Below, piece after piece: positions 34,240 to 45,860 of a stretch of DNA of 64,000 nt. The stretch lies in assembly GCA_964017185.1 (NCBI GenBank), contig OZ024871.1, forward strand, positions 27,690,488 through 27,754,487. Reading direction: 5' to 3'. A program made the position numbers and the translations under genes. Every line of letters begins with the position of its first letter. Positions within the stretch are counted from its first letter, which is position 1. Origin of the DNA: Rugalucina vietnamica. Taxonomy: Eukaryota; Mollusca; Bivalvia; Lucinida; Lucinidae. The notes below the pieces were generated by a model. It saw only the letters and a list, made by a program, of their open reading frames with translations, searched no databases and was not told the origin of the DNA.

Positions 34240-34830
34240 AAAGACTTCTAACAATACATGTACCAAACTTTTACCCACTAAGACTGATTAGAAAGGAATT
34301 GAAAATCTTTGAAGGTGGCAGTTCAAACCCAAAATCTTGTTTACAAAAAAGCCACACAATTCATTTCATCAACCAAGAGCAAAATTCATCTTGATTGGCA
34401 ACTTTCTTGCAAATGTCTAGGTAGCACATCCCACAACAGCAGCATGCATTTATATGTGGACGTAAACTAAAGAAAGGAAGAATAAAAATTCATGACAACT
34501 TGCATATTAAATCAATGTTAGGCTATTAATCGTCTCTGTATATGTAAATGGCCCAACATTATTTTAGTACACCAAAGACTGGTCATTAACACCTTTACAG
34601 CTTGAAGAAAAAATGATTCCCCTATGTCAAGAATTACACTGGCCTCTTAAAATTGTGTAATACTGCTGTAAGAATAGAAATGAAAGAAACTGAGAAAGTT
34701 TTTTTTTAATGGCTCATACGATAATTTTGTAGGCTTCCTCTTTTGCTTGTCTTGATATACATGTAATAATAAAACTATATAGATTTATATTGAAATGTCA
34801 AGCGTTCAGCAAAAACTCAAGTCTTCAGTC
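34240..34830 (+). repeat. Duplicated unit, segment between module and fucosyltransferase (unit 2)
   Basis: 34250-34420 matches 52520-52675 (CACAAAATTCATTTCATCAAC type text). 34550-34830 matches 55980-56290 (CAAAGACTGGTCATTAACAC, TTTACAGCTTGAAG, CTTGTCTTGATATACATG). Confidence 0.75.
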
Positions 34831-34834
34831 CCTT

Positions 34835-34965
34835 CCCCAGTAATTTCATATTACTGGTCGTTCCAAGGCGATACTTCTGTTGTAGATCTATTTGTTTTAT
34901 GGTTTGGAGATTTGAGTCGAACTTTTGTGCTGTTTAAATCTTATGTACGTTTTCATAATTTTTGA
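34835..34965 (+). repeat. Dispersed repeat R2 fragment
   Basis: TATTACTGGTCGTTCCAAGGC and CGATACTTCTGTTGT match the sense strand of the family. It abuts the dead LINE. Confidence 0.6.
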
Positions 34966-34969
34966 TGAA

Positions 34970-37900
34970 ATCGAAAATGAAATGCAGTCATTCGCAGAAA
35001 CGTTTCCAAGTATTATATTGTTCGGTGACTTTAATGCAAGAACTAAATGCCTAAATGATTATATTGAAACTGATGATCATATTTTTCACACTACAAACAC
35101 TGAAGATTTGTTGAATAAATACAACACTGAAATAGAATATTTCTGCAAGCCAAATAGCAGTGTGATATTAAAACGTATAGTCATAAAAACGTAACTAATT
35201 ACGGCTACAAGCTTTTGGACTTTTGTAAAAGCAATTGTTTATACATGTACATATTGAATGCCAAGACGTCTATTGATAAAAATGTAAGAAAAAGCAACGT
35301 GCAAATCTTAGAAGAAATTAGATGTTTAAATGAAAAATAATTACATTATATGTCATAATGTCATGTGAGCCAAGAAAATGTAGATGGCATAGCCAACAAT
35401 TTCAGCTCATGCATCAAATCAAGTGCCGAATTAAAAGAGTTTTTGTAAATTGAATAAGGATATTTAGAATTCTGAAGAAATACCAAAATGGTTCGGGCCG
35501 AAATGCTCAAATACTAGGAAGAAATTCCACAGGGCGACATACAATTACAAATTGAGGAAAACTAATTACAACAAAGATAAACTTAAAGAAGCCAGTAGAG
35601 AGTACCAAATAACTGTTAATCACTTTTATAACCAATTTAAAAAGACAATAAAAATAAAATAAGAAATTTAAGAACTAAAAACCCCACAAAATATTGGAAA
35701 ATACTGAATGGTAAAAACCAAGAAACAACAGAAACAACAATAGACAACCTTGTCGAGTTTTTAGCAAAAATAATTCTAGTGAATTAATTCTAGTGAAAAT
35801 AACTGTGATATTGATCCAGGCACCACTGATACAGATGACCAGAATACAGACGAAACATTTCTTTACAATAACCCCATAAGCGAAGCAGAAATATTAAAAG
35901 CAATTCATCAATTAAAAAAACAATAAATCTCCTGGAATTAAACTTATAGTAAACGAACACACGAAAACATCACCGACATTCTAGTTCCGGTATTAAAAGG
36001 CGTGTTTAACTTAATATTCGAAAATGGTATTGTACCTTAAAAATGGACCACAGGCATCATTAAACCAATTTATAAAAATAAGGGTTCTCCCACTGATCCC
36101 TCCAATTATAGGCATATTACTCTACTCAGTTGCATGGGATAACTTTTTACGGCAATAATAAACTCTAGATTAGAAAACTTCGCCACTGATGAGCAAATAA
36201 TTGATGACTGTCAGGCCGGCTTTAGGAAAGGCTTTTCCACAACAAACAATATTTTTATCCTCCATAGCCTCATAGAGATTGTATGCAAGAGTAAAAAAAA
36301 ATATTCTGTGCTTTAATCGATCAAAAACAGGCGTCTGGCAAAATTTGGAGCGGTGGGTTATGGCAAAAAATGTTCTCTTACAATATTAAAGGTAAATGTT
36401 TGAATACCATAAGAAATATATATATATAAATATTAAATCATGTTTACAAGTAAATGGAAGTAAATTGCCATCCTTTACTAGCAACACTGGAGTAAGGCAA
36501 GGAGAAAATCTATCACCATTCCTCTTTAATATTTATCTGAACGACCTCTACGACTTTTTCAGAAGTAAAAATATAAACGGTGTTTATTGCACAAGCCATG
36601 CGTCACACGATGATATATGGGTGTTCGCCGAGTTTTTATTCTCCTATACGCGGATGATACTGTTATACTCAGTGAATCAGCCGAGGATTTACAGGCTGGC
36701 CTTCAAACATATAAAGAATATTGCAATATATGGAAACAAGAAGTTAATACTTCAAAAACTAAAGTCATATTTTTCTAAAGATAATAATTCCAATTATGAA
36801 TTTAAAATTAAATATAAGGATGAAATTTTAGAAATCGTATCAGAATTCAAATATTTAGGTGTATTATTTTCGAAAAATAATTCATTTTTTAAAACTAAAC
36901 AACACACATTTATTGCTAATCAAGGTAAAAAAGCAGTGTATAGCCTATTTAAGAAAGCGCGGAACATGCAACGTCCTATTGACTTACAACTTGAACTATT
37001 TAATAAGTTAGTCAAACCCGTATTACTATACGGATGCGAGATTTGGGGATTGGGGAATATTGACGTCATTGAACGTGTACAATTGATGTTTATTAAACGT
37101 ATTCTAAATCTAAAGAATAACACTCCCAATTATATGGTACTCGGAGAACTGGGAATGATGCCTCTTAAAATTGACATATTTGCACGTATATTTTTATACT
37201 GGGGAAAGATCAACAAACCAGAATCACATATAAACAATCTCCGGCAGGATGTCGATAATGCAACCCACAGCTATTATAAATACAGCAATATAAATAATAA
37301 ATCATTTATTTCAAATGGTTACATTGCATAAGAAGTATATTTTAGCTGAGCATTCGGCTTACGATATGTTTTCATGGTATAAGTACCTGATTGCTAATTT
37401 AGTTTTTCCCACCTCGGTTTTTGGAGTGGGAATCTTTTTCTGATTGCTCCTTTTCCTGATCGTTGCCTACTTGTACCTTTTTGTAACTGCGGTTAAAGTG
37501 GGACTTGGGAAAATCATTCTTTTCAAAATCAAATATGGTTATCAACTTATCATCGACAATCAATAGAAAAGTAACTGACATCTATCTTGGTGAGTGGTAC
37601 AAGAATGGTGAGTCAAACGAAAATTATCGCTTATTTAAACCTTCGCTACAATTTGAACCGTATCTATTTAAACTTGCTATAAAACAAGTAAAATGCGTAT
37701 TAAGTTTTAGAACGAGAAATCACAAACTGGCAGTAGAAATAGGTAGACGGAATAAAACGAAAGTGCTCATTATGCAACGAAGAGATAGGCGATGAATATC
37801 ATTGTTTGTTAGTATGCAAATAATCTCGAAAACAGTGGAAAACAGTATATAAAATCTTTCTTTTGAAATAGACCAATACGTTGAAATATGGGATGTTAAT

Positions 37901-37985
37901 GAACAATAACACTACAAAACTCCTGTCAACATTAGCAAAGTTTATTCAAGATATCTACAACGGAAATCTAGTATAGTATTCATCT
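34970..37985 (+). pseudogene. Degenerate LINE (endonuclease and RT remnants)
   Basis: An endonuclease piece with LFGDFNART (about 35018-35045) is followed by frame-shifted RT remnants: CQAGFRKGFSTTNNIF (about 36208-36255), NTGVRQGENLSPFLFNIYLND (about 36480-36545), YADD in a different frame (about 36643), EFKYLGVLFSKN (about 36843), LLYGCEIWGLG (about 37025). The C-terminal Cys motif CSLCNEEIGDEYHCLLVC is near 37760-37815. Many stops and frame changes occur between, and an R2 fragment is inserted at 37344-37490. It is a different LINE family from the intact element at 9.4-15.1 kb. Confidence 0.85.
37344..37490 (+). repeat. R2 fragment inserted in the dead LINE
   Basis: CATTCGGCTTACGATATG through TTGCCTACTTGTACCTTT, ending exactly at the family's constant 3' boundary. 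LINE coding similarity continues on both sides. Confidence 0.8.
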
Positions 37986-38002
37986 AATACAGATATACAT
38001 AA

Positions 38003-38934
38003 TATACTAAGCAAAAGTGAAAACGCTACATGTCACTATAATTATATTCCAGACAAAGTATCAGAAAAGGGGCATTTGATCAGTTTCTATAATGTTTTCA
38101 AGGCTTCCAGCAAATGTTTCGTGAAAATTTCATTGATTGGTCCCATTTGATATCTGACTTAGGGATCATTATGTGTTTAAAGTGTTTTTCGATAAATTAT
38201 GCATGTGCGCATGCGCAAGAAAAGATTTTTTACGCTTTTTAAAACGTACGATGCCCGTGTTACATTAAAACGTTTAAAAACTTGACTTATCCTTTAAAAC
38301 AAGCTCAGAAATCAATGTCTAATTTTGCCATTTGCCAATTGTCTCCCTTTGACATAAACAAATAGGGAATATTGAATGTTCGGTATTCTCCAGTGTATAC
38401 CGATTTTCGAAAAATTTCTTTTGCCAATTCATTAAGGTCTACAAACACATCATTCCTACCATTTCTCGATTAGGAGTATCTTCAAACGTCGATGTAACAA
38501 CAGGTTCATTATCCTATGGAGATTACATTGAGAAAATTTCAAGCATTGCGATTTGATGAAAAATACCCTTTTCAAGGTTGATTTTAAAAACCATCACATA
38601 AGCTTGTGGTGAATCGTTTACAGTTTCTGACTGACACATGTCATGACTACATATCCACGCAATTCCACATGGTTGAAACGTTTACTCTTGGTTTTCTTAA
38701 GTCGTAAACTGTGTGAAATTTCTGTTCAAATTGCACACATAAAATATGGTACCCTGACACACTGAATGGGCGGTTCTGTCTTTATTTGTGACAATAACCG
38801 TATCATGTTTAGTGTTATGGACAGCCAAGTCTTTAAACATTTCAAAACACTTTCATTTGATTTGAGGGCTTGTTTCATTTTTCAGAAATTTGACAAACAA
38901 TTAAGGTGTAGCGTTTTCACTTTTGTTCAGTATA
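38003..38934. mobile_element. TIR-1-related element with diverged termini
   Basis: TATACTAAGCAAAAGTGAAA at the left and TATACTGAACAAAAGTGAAA on the opposite strand at the right, continuing ACGCTACA. The body (930 bp) shares features with TIR-1 (GTGCGCATGCGCAAG, AAACAAATAGGGAAT) but is otherwise diverged. No transposase was found. Confidence 0.75.
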
Positions 38935-39304
38935 TCTTAATATGCTTGCGCTAACTATTTAGAACACTGTTGTAGTGGTTATCTTATGTAATGTTTTTCA
39001 ATATTTCACTGTGTCTTTTCACATAAAAACAGATTTTTACAGATGTTTTTCTGTGTACCAGATGTTTTACAATCTATATAAGAACTCTCATTCATTAGTA
39101 CTGTATATTAAGTTCATACGCCAGCATTAACGCTCATATGATAAGTGTGGTAATAGACATTTCTTGCCTAACCTGAGATGTATTTGGAGATGTAAATAAA
39201 CCATACATTGACAAAAAGTCAGGGATTATCTCAAGATATTTCATTTTATCGACGCACTTTCAGAACAATTTCATTTATCAAACTATTACATTGTAAATAA
39301 AATG
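38935..39304. other. Unassigned sequence
   Basis: No gene or repeat was recognised. Confidence 0.4.
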
Positions 39305-39395
39305 TTTGTGCGTGTGTTCGTTCGTTCATTTGTTTGTTTTCTTGCTTTACGGCCACGACCTATAGCCAATGTCATATCGGGACCGTCGATCAAGA
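39305..39395 (-). repeat. SINE 3' fragment
   Basis: On the minus strand: CCCGATATGACATTGGCTAT, GGCCGTAAAGCAAG, then ACAAACAAATGAACGAACG. This corresponds to the 3' part of the SINE at 33680-34226. Confidence 0.5.
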
Positions 39396-39835
39396 CATAA
39401 AACAAAAAGAACCACCACAGAAGTATCGCCTTGGAACGATCAGTAACACAAACTTACTGGCGGGCTTAAACCGGTTTTACAGGCGCCTAACCTCACCCTC
39501 AGCTTCTGCAGTGGTTCATAACATTTAGTTAGTTCTTCGGTCCTTGTGGTGAATCTCTAACTAGTCAATGAATCATCAAGAACAAACAAATAAATCATGA
39601 TAAACATCCTGATGAATCAAAAACCAGGACTCACAGATTGAGTAAGCAGCCCGACGATGGAGATCCCTGGGCGCCGAATAACCTACTAACTCCGGAGCAA
39701 AAGAAAAACACCAGTAGGACCCGGGTGGGCCAAGCAACAGACAAGAAGCTCCGGCCCCAATACAAATATATATATACTGACGGAATTATTCAACGCTACA
39801 ACAAAACATTCCAGTTGGTAGACGGCTAAAGCACA
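39396..39835 (-). repeat. Dispersed repeat R2, long copy
   Basis: AGAAGTATCGCCTTGGAACG, GGCGGGCTTAAACCGGTTTT, CTTAGTTAG-type text and a region beyond 39640 not retained in most copies. On the + strand 39638-39829 is open (PDDGDPWAPNNLLTPEQKK), possibly an old coding remnant, but no family was recognised. Confidence 0.65.
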
Positions 39836-39992
39836 CAAAAATTATTAAATATTTTATTATTGTAAATCAAATCAAATCAATGCCTCCTTACCAATTGCCT
39901 TGTGCTTTGTGCATCCCATGCACCAGTCCACACATCACTAAACGGATTTTCGTGCTTTGGTACATGTGCCAGTTGAAAACAAATCATTTACG

Positions 39993-40055
39993 AAAGCTGA
40001 TCTGCGTCTTTGTTTTTGCATATGCAGATTGTTGGTTTTCTCATGTAGCGGCTCA
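39993..40055. mobile_element. MITE-A 3' fragment
   Basis: GAAAGCTGATCTGCGTCTTTG through GGTTTTCTCATGTAGCGGCTC. Confidence 0.7.
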
Positions 40056-40088
40056 AATTTTATGTCGCTAATCAATGAGATTGCCACA

Positions 40089-40196
40089 AGGGAGCGACCA
40101 TTTGATTTTTATGGGGGTGGGGCTGGAAGAAAAAAATATATAGGACAGGTTAAATTCTATCGTGCGTGTTGTATTATATACAAATGGTCGCTCCCT
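40089..40196. repeat. Inverted repeat (hairpin), 108 bp
   Basis: AGGGAGCGACCATTTG and its exact complement are separated by ~75 bases. Confidence 0.8.
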
Positions 40197-41594
40197 AAAC
40201 GAGATTTGATCGCATGTTTTCATTCTGACGTTAATGTGACGTTTGTGTTTTCTAACAACTTGTGTCTAAAATATGGGTGTTTATTTTTATTTAAAAACAA
40301 ACAATATCAATCAATATAAGCCCAAACTTAAGCACGTCACAAACACGAAATAAACGTCGACTAAGGCATGAAAATGCAAAAGTAAGCAATCGTCAGGAAA
40401 TGGCGCAATCAGAAAGAAATTCCCACTCCAAAATGGTAGTGTTGCGTTTGTTGTCCTTTTATCTTTTCTGCATTTGTTGCCAATATTTGCGTTCGTTGTC
40501 CTATTTGCTTTTGAAACGTTGGTTTGAAATTTCGTTTTCGCATAAAATGTAAGGTATCGTACATCTGTGACTTTTAAAAATTGGTTACCTTCAAGTTTTG
40601 ACGTTTTCTCGGCAACCATAAGCCGCGGCGTTCTGATTTTCATGTTGTATGCAAGGCAAAGAACTTAATATCGTAATATCACCGAAAGAATATTTTGAGT
40701 CGATAAGAAGAAATTTGCATTTTCTTAGTGTTGCGAAACGTTTGCGTTTAAGTATATTTCTTTCAGTCAGAGGGTTGTGTTGTGGTTTAACACTCCTGTC
40801 AACAATTTTAGTTATGTCGGGACAGAACTGCCGTTTCCAGGGTATTAAACCTATGGAGTAAAAAATGTGCACAGAGCACCGTTAGTCAGGTTCTGGAGGC
40901 TTTCCCGGGAACAGTGCGGTTATCTTACATAGCCTAAGCTGTTTGGTCGTGTACGTTGGACCCTGACAAAAGAAGGTTTTCTTGCACCGCGGCCATTTGT
41001 AAAGGATAAGGTGTACAAAGATGTTCATTCGTAGACAAGAAATGCAGTGAGAAAACCCGCTCTTTCCATCAATGCACAAATCAGCATTGGTGCGACCGCT
41101 TTGCACATGTACGTTGTATAAGAGAGAACTTTCTGAATACAAAAAATTTCTAACCATCTATCAACCGTGCAGCTCCTGGTTAGCGTCAGCCTGATCGACA
41201 ATTCAAAAACGAATACACATGTAAGGAAGATTGATATTTTATTTTGAGATATCCCCATGAAAACGACATTTGTATCTCAGTGTATGGTGTGCAACTCTAT
41301 CTCGGGTTAGGCAAGAAATGTCTAATAGCAGACATTTTTATGCTTTCTATGGAAAACATGTTTATCTCTGCCCTCCTGCTTAAGAATGATCGTGATATCC
41401 TTAATATTAATTAGTTTTAATATGTCTCTACATTTGCCTACAAAAAACACATTAATACTCTGTTAGAAACACTCTGTTTATTTATGTCTCTGGAATATAT
41501 GTTTGTAAATATGCTTGTATATGTCTCCTGTTGCCACGTATGTGGACTGAATATAATAAAGAGTTTTGTATTGTATTGTACTTTTCTAATTATT
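40197..41594. other. Mostly unassigned; possible retroelement or transcript 3' end near 41.58 kb
   Basis: 40380-40440 is a short R2 fragment (minus). 41540-41580 reads AATATAATAAAGAGTTTTGTATTG with TATTG repeats, the look of a LINE 3' tail or a polyadenylated transcript end on the + strand. Overlapping frames of 70-110 codons on both strands carry no recognisable domain. Confidence 0.4.
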
Positions 41595-41935
41595 TTATGT
41601 TTTGGTGTTGGATTTTTGGGCTGTTTTTACCTTATGTACTTTTTCTTCATACTTTAGTTAAGTTTGTGTAACTGATCGTTCAAAGGCGATACTTCTGTTG
41701 TGGTTCTTATTGTTTTATATCTTGGTGTTGATTTTTGCGCTGTTTGCACCTTATGTGCGTTTTCATATTTTAAGTGGGTTTGGGTGGCTGAGTGGGAAAT
41801 AGCTGCTCACTGTTTTCTTACTATAAGTACCTGATTGTTTATTTTGGTTTTCCCATCACGGTGTTTGGAGTGGGAAATTCTTTCTGATTGCACCATTTCC
41901 TGACCATTGCCTACTATTACCTTGTCATACACAGT
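41595..41935 (+). repeat. Dispersed repeat R2 (sense)
   Basis: GATACTTCTGTTGTGGTTC, CACGGTGTTTGGAGTGGGAA and TTGCCTACTATTACCTT. A partial duplication precedes it. Confidence 0.7.
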
Positions 41936-42390
41936 CAATGTTTTTAATTATGCTTACAGTTTCTATATATTCTTCGCCACTTCACTATTCATTTTATATC
42001 TTATTTTGTTTGGTCACAGTTGTTGCAATTCGATAACAATATATGATTTTCGTACTATATTCATGATATTAGGCTGTACACAACCCACGTTGGCAATTGT
42101 AAAAACATAGGAGTTTCTTCTTGTCTACATTTTACACAAAATATGATTCACGCATTGAAAAAAAAGAAATAAAACATCAATTTAAAAAAACCCAACAAAA
42201 CTATGTAGATTTATACTGAAATGTCAAGCCTTCAGCAACAGCTTAAGTCTTAGTTAGGTGGCCATTAACACCACAGTCGTGGTTATACACAGTCAATGTT
42301 TTAATGATGCTTAGTCACAGTTTTTTTTTTTTATTATTTTCTTAGACACTTCACAGTTCGTTTAATATCTTATTTCTGGTGACAGTTGTT

Positions 42391-42849
42391 CAGTGTCGGG
42401 AAACAAAGTCCGTGTATGCTATCGTTTGTGTATGCGTCATACGACAGAGCGCGCGTTCGAACTGTACTTAATTTCGGAATCGCGTGCTGCTATTTTCATA
42501 TTAAAGAAAATATTTCACACATATTCTATCATATGCGGCATATTATTATCACTAAGAAGCAATATTTTCTTTCTTTGAAACAATTGTCAACATTTAGAAC
42601 GCTTCGGGACTTTAAAGTTTCCGAAGTGTTCTCCGTGACCAGATGATGAAATGTGAAAGTTTTTACAGTAGTACAACCAAACATGTGTGCTGCATATGAT
42701 AGGATATTTAAAATCTTTCACAAATAACTTACGCAAACGGTACCACAAATTTTCCGAACTTAGGTTTAGTCCGAACTGTTAAAATTCTCTGTGACGTCAC
42801 CGTTGTATGTGCAAATGATAGCTTACACGGAGTTTGTTTCCCGGCAGTG
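42391..42849. mobile_element. 459 bp MITE with CAGTG/CACTG termini (hAT-like)
   Basis: Left end CAGTGTCGGGAAACAAAGTC; right end on the opposite strand CACTGCCGGGAAACAAACTC; ~45 bp inverted similarity. Absent from the tandem paralogue near 42025 and from unit 3 near 56415, which serve as empty sites. The CAGTG termini suggest hAT, but the duplicated target is too blurred to count 8 bp. Confidence 0.75.
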
Positions 42850-42969
42850 GTTTTTGCAAGATCTGAATTTCGTACAATATTAGACTGAACACAACCCACT
42901 TTGGAAATTGTTAAAACACGTACATACCCCACTTTTATATAGCAAAACTGGGGTATGCAGGGGTATACC

Positions 42970-43086
42970 TATTTTTCTTATTTTTGCTCTAAAACATAGA
43001 TTGTGGGTACTCGTTAGAACCGCCTCTGCGAGGCGGTTCTAACGTGTACGCACAATCTATGTTTTGAGCAAAAATAAGAAAAATAT
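42970..43086. mobile_element. Hairpin element core, ~116 bp near-perfect palindrome
   Basis: TTTTTCTTATTTTTGCTCWAAAACATAG arms converge on GAACCGCCTCTGCGAGGCGGTTC. Present only in unit 2. Confidence 0.85.
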
Positions 43087-43283
43087 TGAATTTTTTCTAC
43101 TGAAAATTTTCATTTTTTACAACTTTAAAAATCTCTGTATATTACATGGACATATTTTCGTAATGGGAGTTTCTTCGCATCTATTTTTCACCCAAAGTAT
43201 TATTCACGCAATGAAAAAATTAAAACATGAATTTGCAAAAGGCAAATACACCCTAAATATCCGTGATGCACTCAATCTTTTTA

Positions 43284-43506
43284 CAGTGCAGATTGATGCA
43301 ACATCACATGACATGTACCAAAATGGAGTGCAGTAATTGGAAGCCTGATTGATTTGGCAACAACATACAACAAAGAATCAATTGCATCACAGTATCTTGT
43401 TGCCTTATCGATATTGATTCGCTGTGTGTTGTTGTCCAATTAATTAGGCTTCCAATCACTGAACACCATTTTGTCACATGTTTTGTGATGTTGCAACAAT
43501 CTTCGC
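43284..43506. repeat. Hairpin repeat shared by units 2 and 3
   Basis: TGCAACATCACATGACATGT pairs with its relative at the right end; AGTRATTGGAAGCCT pairs inside. The same structure lies at 56596-56786 in unit 3, so it predates the unit duplication. Confidence 0.75.
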
Positions 43507-44077
43507 TGTAAGATATATGGTTGCACCACAGGTATACAGGGTGAAAGGTTGTTCTCTGTGCAGCTTTCTCCTGTTTAATTATTCTGTGGCTGTGTAGCCT
43601 GCCCTATGTTTATTCTATCCAATACCCAAAAATGAAATATTTTCTAAGAAAGATGCTCATGGTTATGTCTCTCTTTGAATAGTCTAGCTCCAAGACCTTG
43701 ATGTACATGTATTTGTTATTCGGTGCATTATATATTGCTTTCTTCATTTTGATACCATTCTACTAGTGCTATTCCTTGTATTGAATTCCGAGCAATCTGA
43801 AAATGGCAGAAAGTTTGAACCCAAAAGGTTAACAGATAGCCTGATTTATAAGGTGCATTCGCTTTTATTTTGCCAAAATTTGAGTTGTGTCCCTTTATCA
43901 ACGATTGCTTTACTCAAACTGCTTTATTAGCAGCAGAAAAGTGGTCTTCATATCGTGAAGAAAAAAAAATCTTCATTGTATGTGCAAATATTGTTAAAAT
44001 ATCTACAATATAGGAAAGGTTGCTCGTTACTTGGTTCCGTTACATTGCCTTATTGAACATCTTAACGTCCTTTGTAG
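43507..44077 (+). promoter_or_regulatory. Conserved upstream region and splice acceptor of fucosyltransferase 2
   Basis: Aligns to 56787-57379 with small indels (TAACAGATAGCCTGATTTATA, TTACTCAAACTG). It ends in CCTTTGTAG at 44069-44077, 9 bases before the ATG. No promoter element was identified. Confidence 0.5.
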
Positions 44078-44086
44078 GTTCAGACA

Positions 44087-45421
44087 ATGTTGAAAGGAAA
44101 TCTCAACCGGTTACCGCTGTGGAAAAAGACATTCGTTTTGATGTTGGTAATAATAGTGGCTTTAGACGTATTACCAAGATTGATATACAACTCCACAGTG
44201 ATAACCAGAAACTCGACAACCAGGACGTGGCGACGAGGCAATAAATCGTCGATGAATCAAGGACAAAACAATAAGATAAAACCAGATAATACAGAACAGC
44301 GTAGAAATTACACAATTGGGTTCACTCAAAACAAACGACCACTTGTGAAAATCTATAACTCTTTGCCCAAAAACGAACCAGAGGCGGATAAAATACACCG
44401 ATTTGATCAAATACAAAGTTGGCTCGACAATAAATGGAAAGAACGATATGACAAAGGATCAAAATGTAAAAACTCGACCAAAACGATTCTTTGGTACGAC
44501 ATCTGGCATGATGGAAAAGGTGTGAGGATTAAAAGCAAGTTTGTTGACTTTTCAAAATGTAAATGCCCTTGTATCCTTGACTACTTTATAGTTGAAGACA
44601 CACAAAAAACTTATAAACCCTTTGGAGCTGACGCGGTTTTATTTCAAATAAACAAACTTCAAGGCCTTGGTCATCCTCCGAAAAAGCGTAAAGGCCAGGT
44701 CTTTGTAGCCGTGGAAAGAGAAGCGACACCGCTGTCTAAAATTCCTTTGCAAAATTTTGAATACGTTTTCAATTGGACAATGACATTCCGTCAAGATTCT
44801 GACATATTCTATCCATATGGCAGAATCTTTGAAAGGAAGAATGCGCCACCTGCGAAGAACTATTCAGAAATTTTCAGGCGGAAAAAGAAAGCCATTATTT
44901 GGTTTGTAAGTCATTGCAAAACCAAATCTAAAAGAGAGGATTACGCAGAAGAACTGAAACAATATATTGACCTTGACATTGTAGGGCATTGTGGGTCAGA
45001 TACTTGTGGTAAACGAAATTCAAGTGAGTGCCTTCGGAAATATGAGGAAGAGTATTTCTTTAGATTTAATTTTGAAAATACCTTTCATACGGACTATGTT
45101 ACGGAAAAATTGTTCGAGAATTTTTCCAAAGATATGATTCAAATAGTTGGCGGGTCTGCTGAATATGATAAGATAGCTCCAGAAAATACAATCATTAACG
45201 TGAAGGATTTCGGTTCGCCAAGGACTCTAGCAGCATATCTGCAAATTCTCATGAACAGTGAAGAACGTTACACGGAATATCTGAAGACGAAGGATAATCA
45301 TTATGCAGAGCTCTTGCATCGCCAGTCACAAAGGGCTTACTGCACACTTTGCAACATGTTACATAGGCAAGAAAAGTACAGAAATTTGTACTATAGTATT
45401 GGAGATTGGTTTGTCAGCTAA
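44087..45421 (+). CDS. Alpha-1,3-fucosyltransferase (GT10), copy 2
   Basis: 444 residues: cytoplasmic tail, signal-anchor (about 15-34), basic Asn/Lys-rich stem and a GT10 catalytic domain with VFVAVEREAT, NWTMTFRQDSD, VSHCKTKSKREDYAEEL, the donor motif FRFNFENTFHTDYVTEK and APENTIINVKDF. It ends in DWFVS. The catalytic half is nearly identical to copies 1 and 3, while the stem and residues ~100-200 differ more (for example RIKSKFVDFSKCKCPCILDY here), a pattern expected if the stem evolves faster or acceptor specificity has shifted. No frame breaks; probably functional. The first ATG after the conserved acceptor is the start. Confidence 0.92.
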   Translation: MLKGNLNRLPLWKKTFVLMLVIIVALDVLPRLIYNSTVITRNSTTRTWRRGNKSSMNQGQNNKIKPDNTEQRRNYTIGFTQNKRPLVKIYNSLPKNEPEADKIHRFDQIQSWLDNKWKERYDKGSKCKNSTKTILWYDIWHDGKGVRIKSKFVDFSKCKCPCILDYFIVEDTQKTYKPFGADAVLFQINKLQGLGHPPKKRKGQVFVAVEREATPLSKIPLQNFEYVFNWTMTFRQDSDIFYPYGRIFERKNAPPAKNYSEIFRRKKKAIIWFVSHCKTKSKREDYAEELKQYIDLDIVGHCGSDTCGKRNSSECLRKYEEEYFFRFNFENTFHTDYVTEKLFENFSKDMIQIVGGSAEYDKIAPENTIINVKDFGSPRTLAAYLQILMNSEERYTEYLKTKDNHYAELLHRQSQRAYCTLCNMLHRQEKYRNLYYSIGDWFVS

Positions 45422-45860
45422 AGAAACAGAGGTCCGTCTTATTTTAAATACAGCTAATACTTGGCTTGCCTTTATTCAGTCCGGATGAACATCAGTAACC
45501 AACAGAATCAGAACATGATCACAAACATCAGTGTCAACATCAAATTCAGCAAACGAATAGTACAGATGGATTAGAATTCGAATTAATCAGTGAACGACAG
45601 CAGAAGGAAACGTTTGGGTATATTATATAGTTACAGTTGCTACTAGACTGTCTACTGGTCTGATAAATAAGGTTTCCTTTTTGTAACAGTTATCCCCTTT
45701 TGATAGTTAGTAACAGATTTTTTTATGTACACATCTTCGCTAATTAAAATCGAGACTGGGAAATAGACTAACAATATAATGTATATTTTAGATTTAATGT
45801 TGACTCTTTCTTTTGTAAGACAGTTTCATGTTAACACCCAGTGGCTAGACTAAGTGGCAA
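45422..45860 (+). repeat. 3' flank of fucosyltransferase 2 shared with unit 3
   Basis: CTTTATTCAGTCCGGATGAAC, GAACGACAGCAGAAGGAAACG, GTTGCTACTAGACTG and further text to ~45860 match 58724-59470. In unit 3 a MITE-A relic is inserted at 58985-59180. Confidence 0.75.

Larger units (their letters stand above)
41936..43283 (+). repeat. Duplicated unit upstream of fucosyltransferase 2, locally tandem-duplicated
   Basis: ACAGTCAATGTTTTTAATTATG at ~41930 and ~42290, and GTACACAACCCAC at ~42070 and ~42890, show a local tandem duplication of ~0.4 kb. The second copy carries a MITE (42391-42849) and a hairpin element (42970-43086). Homologous to 56225-56570 in unit 3. Confidence 0.7.

Noticed and set aside
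40311-41258. Cluster of overlapping 70-110 codon frames on both strands
   Set aside because: No motif, mutual overlap on opposite strands, partly R2 repeat.
41530-41590. AATAAAG and TATTG repeats as the 3' end of a host gene
   Set aside because: Could equally be a LINE tail; no upstream coding exon was found, so no gene was called.
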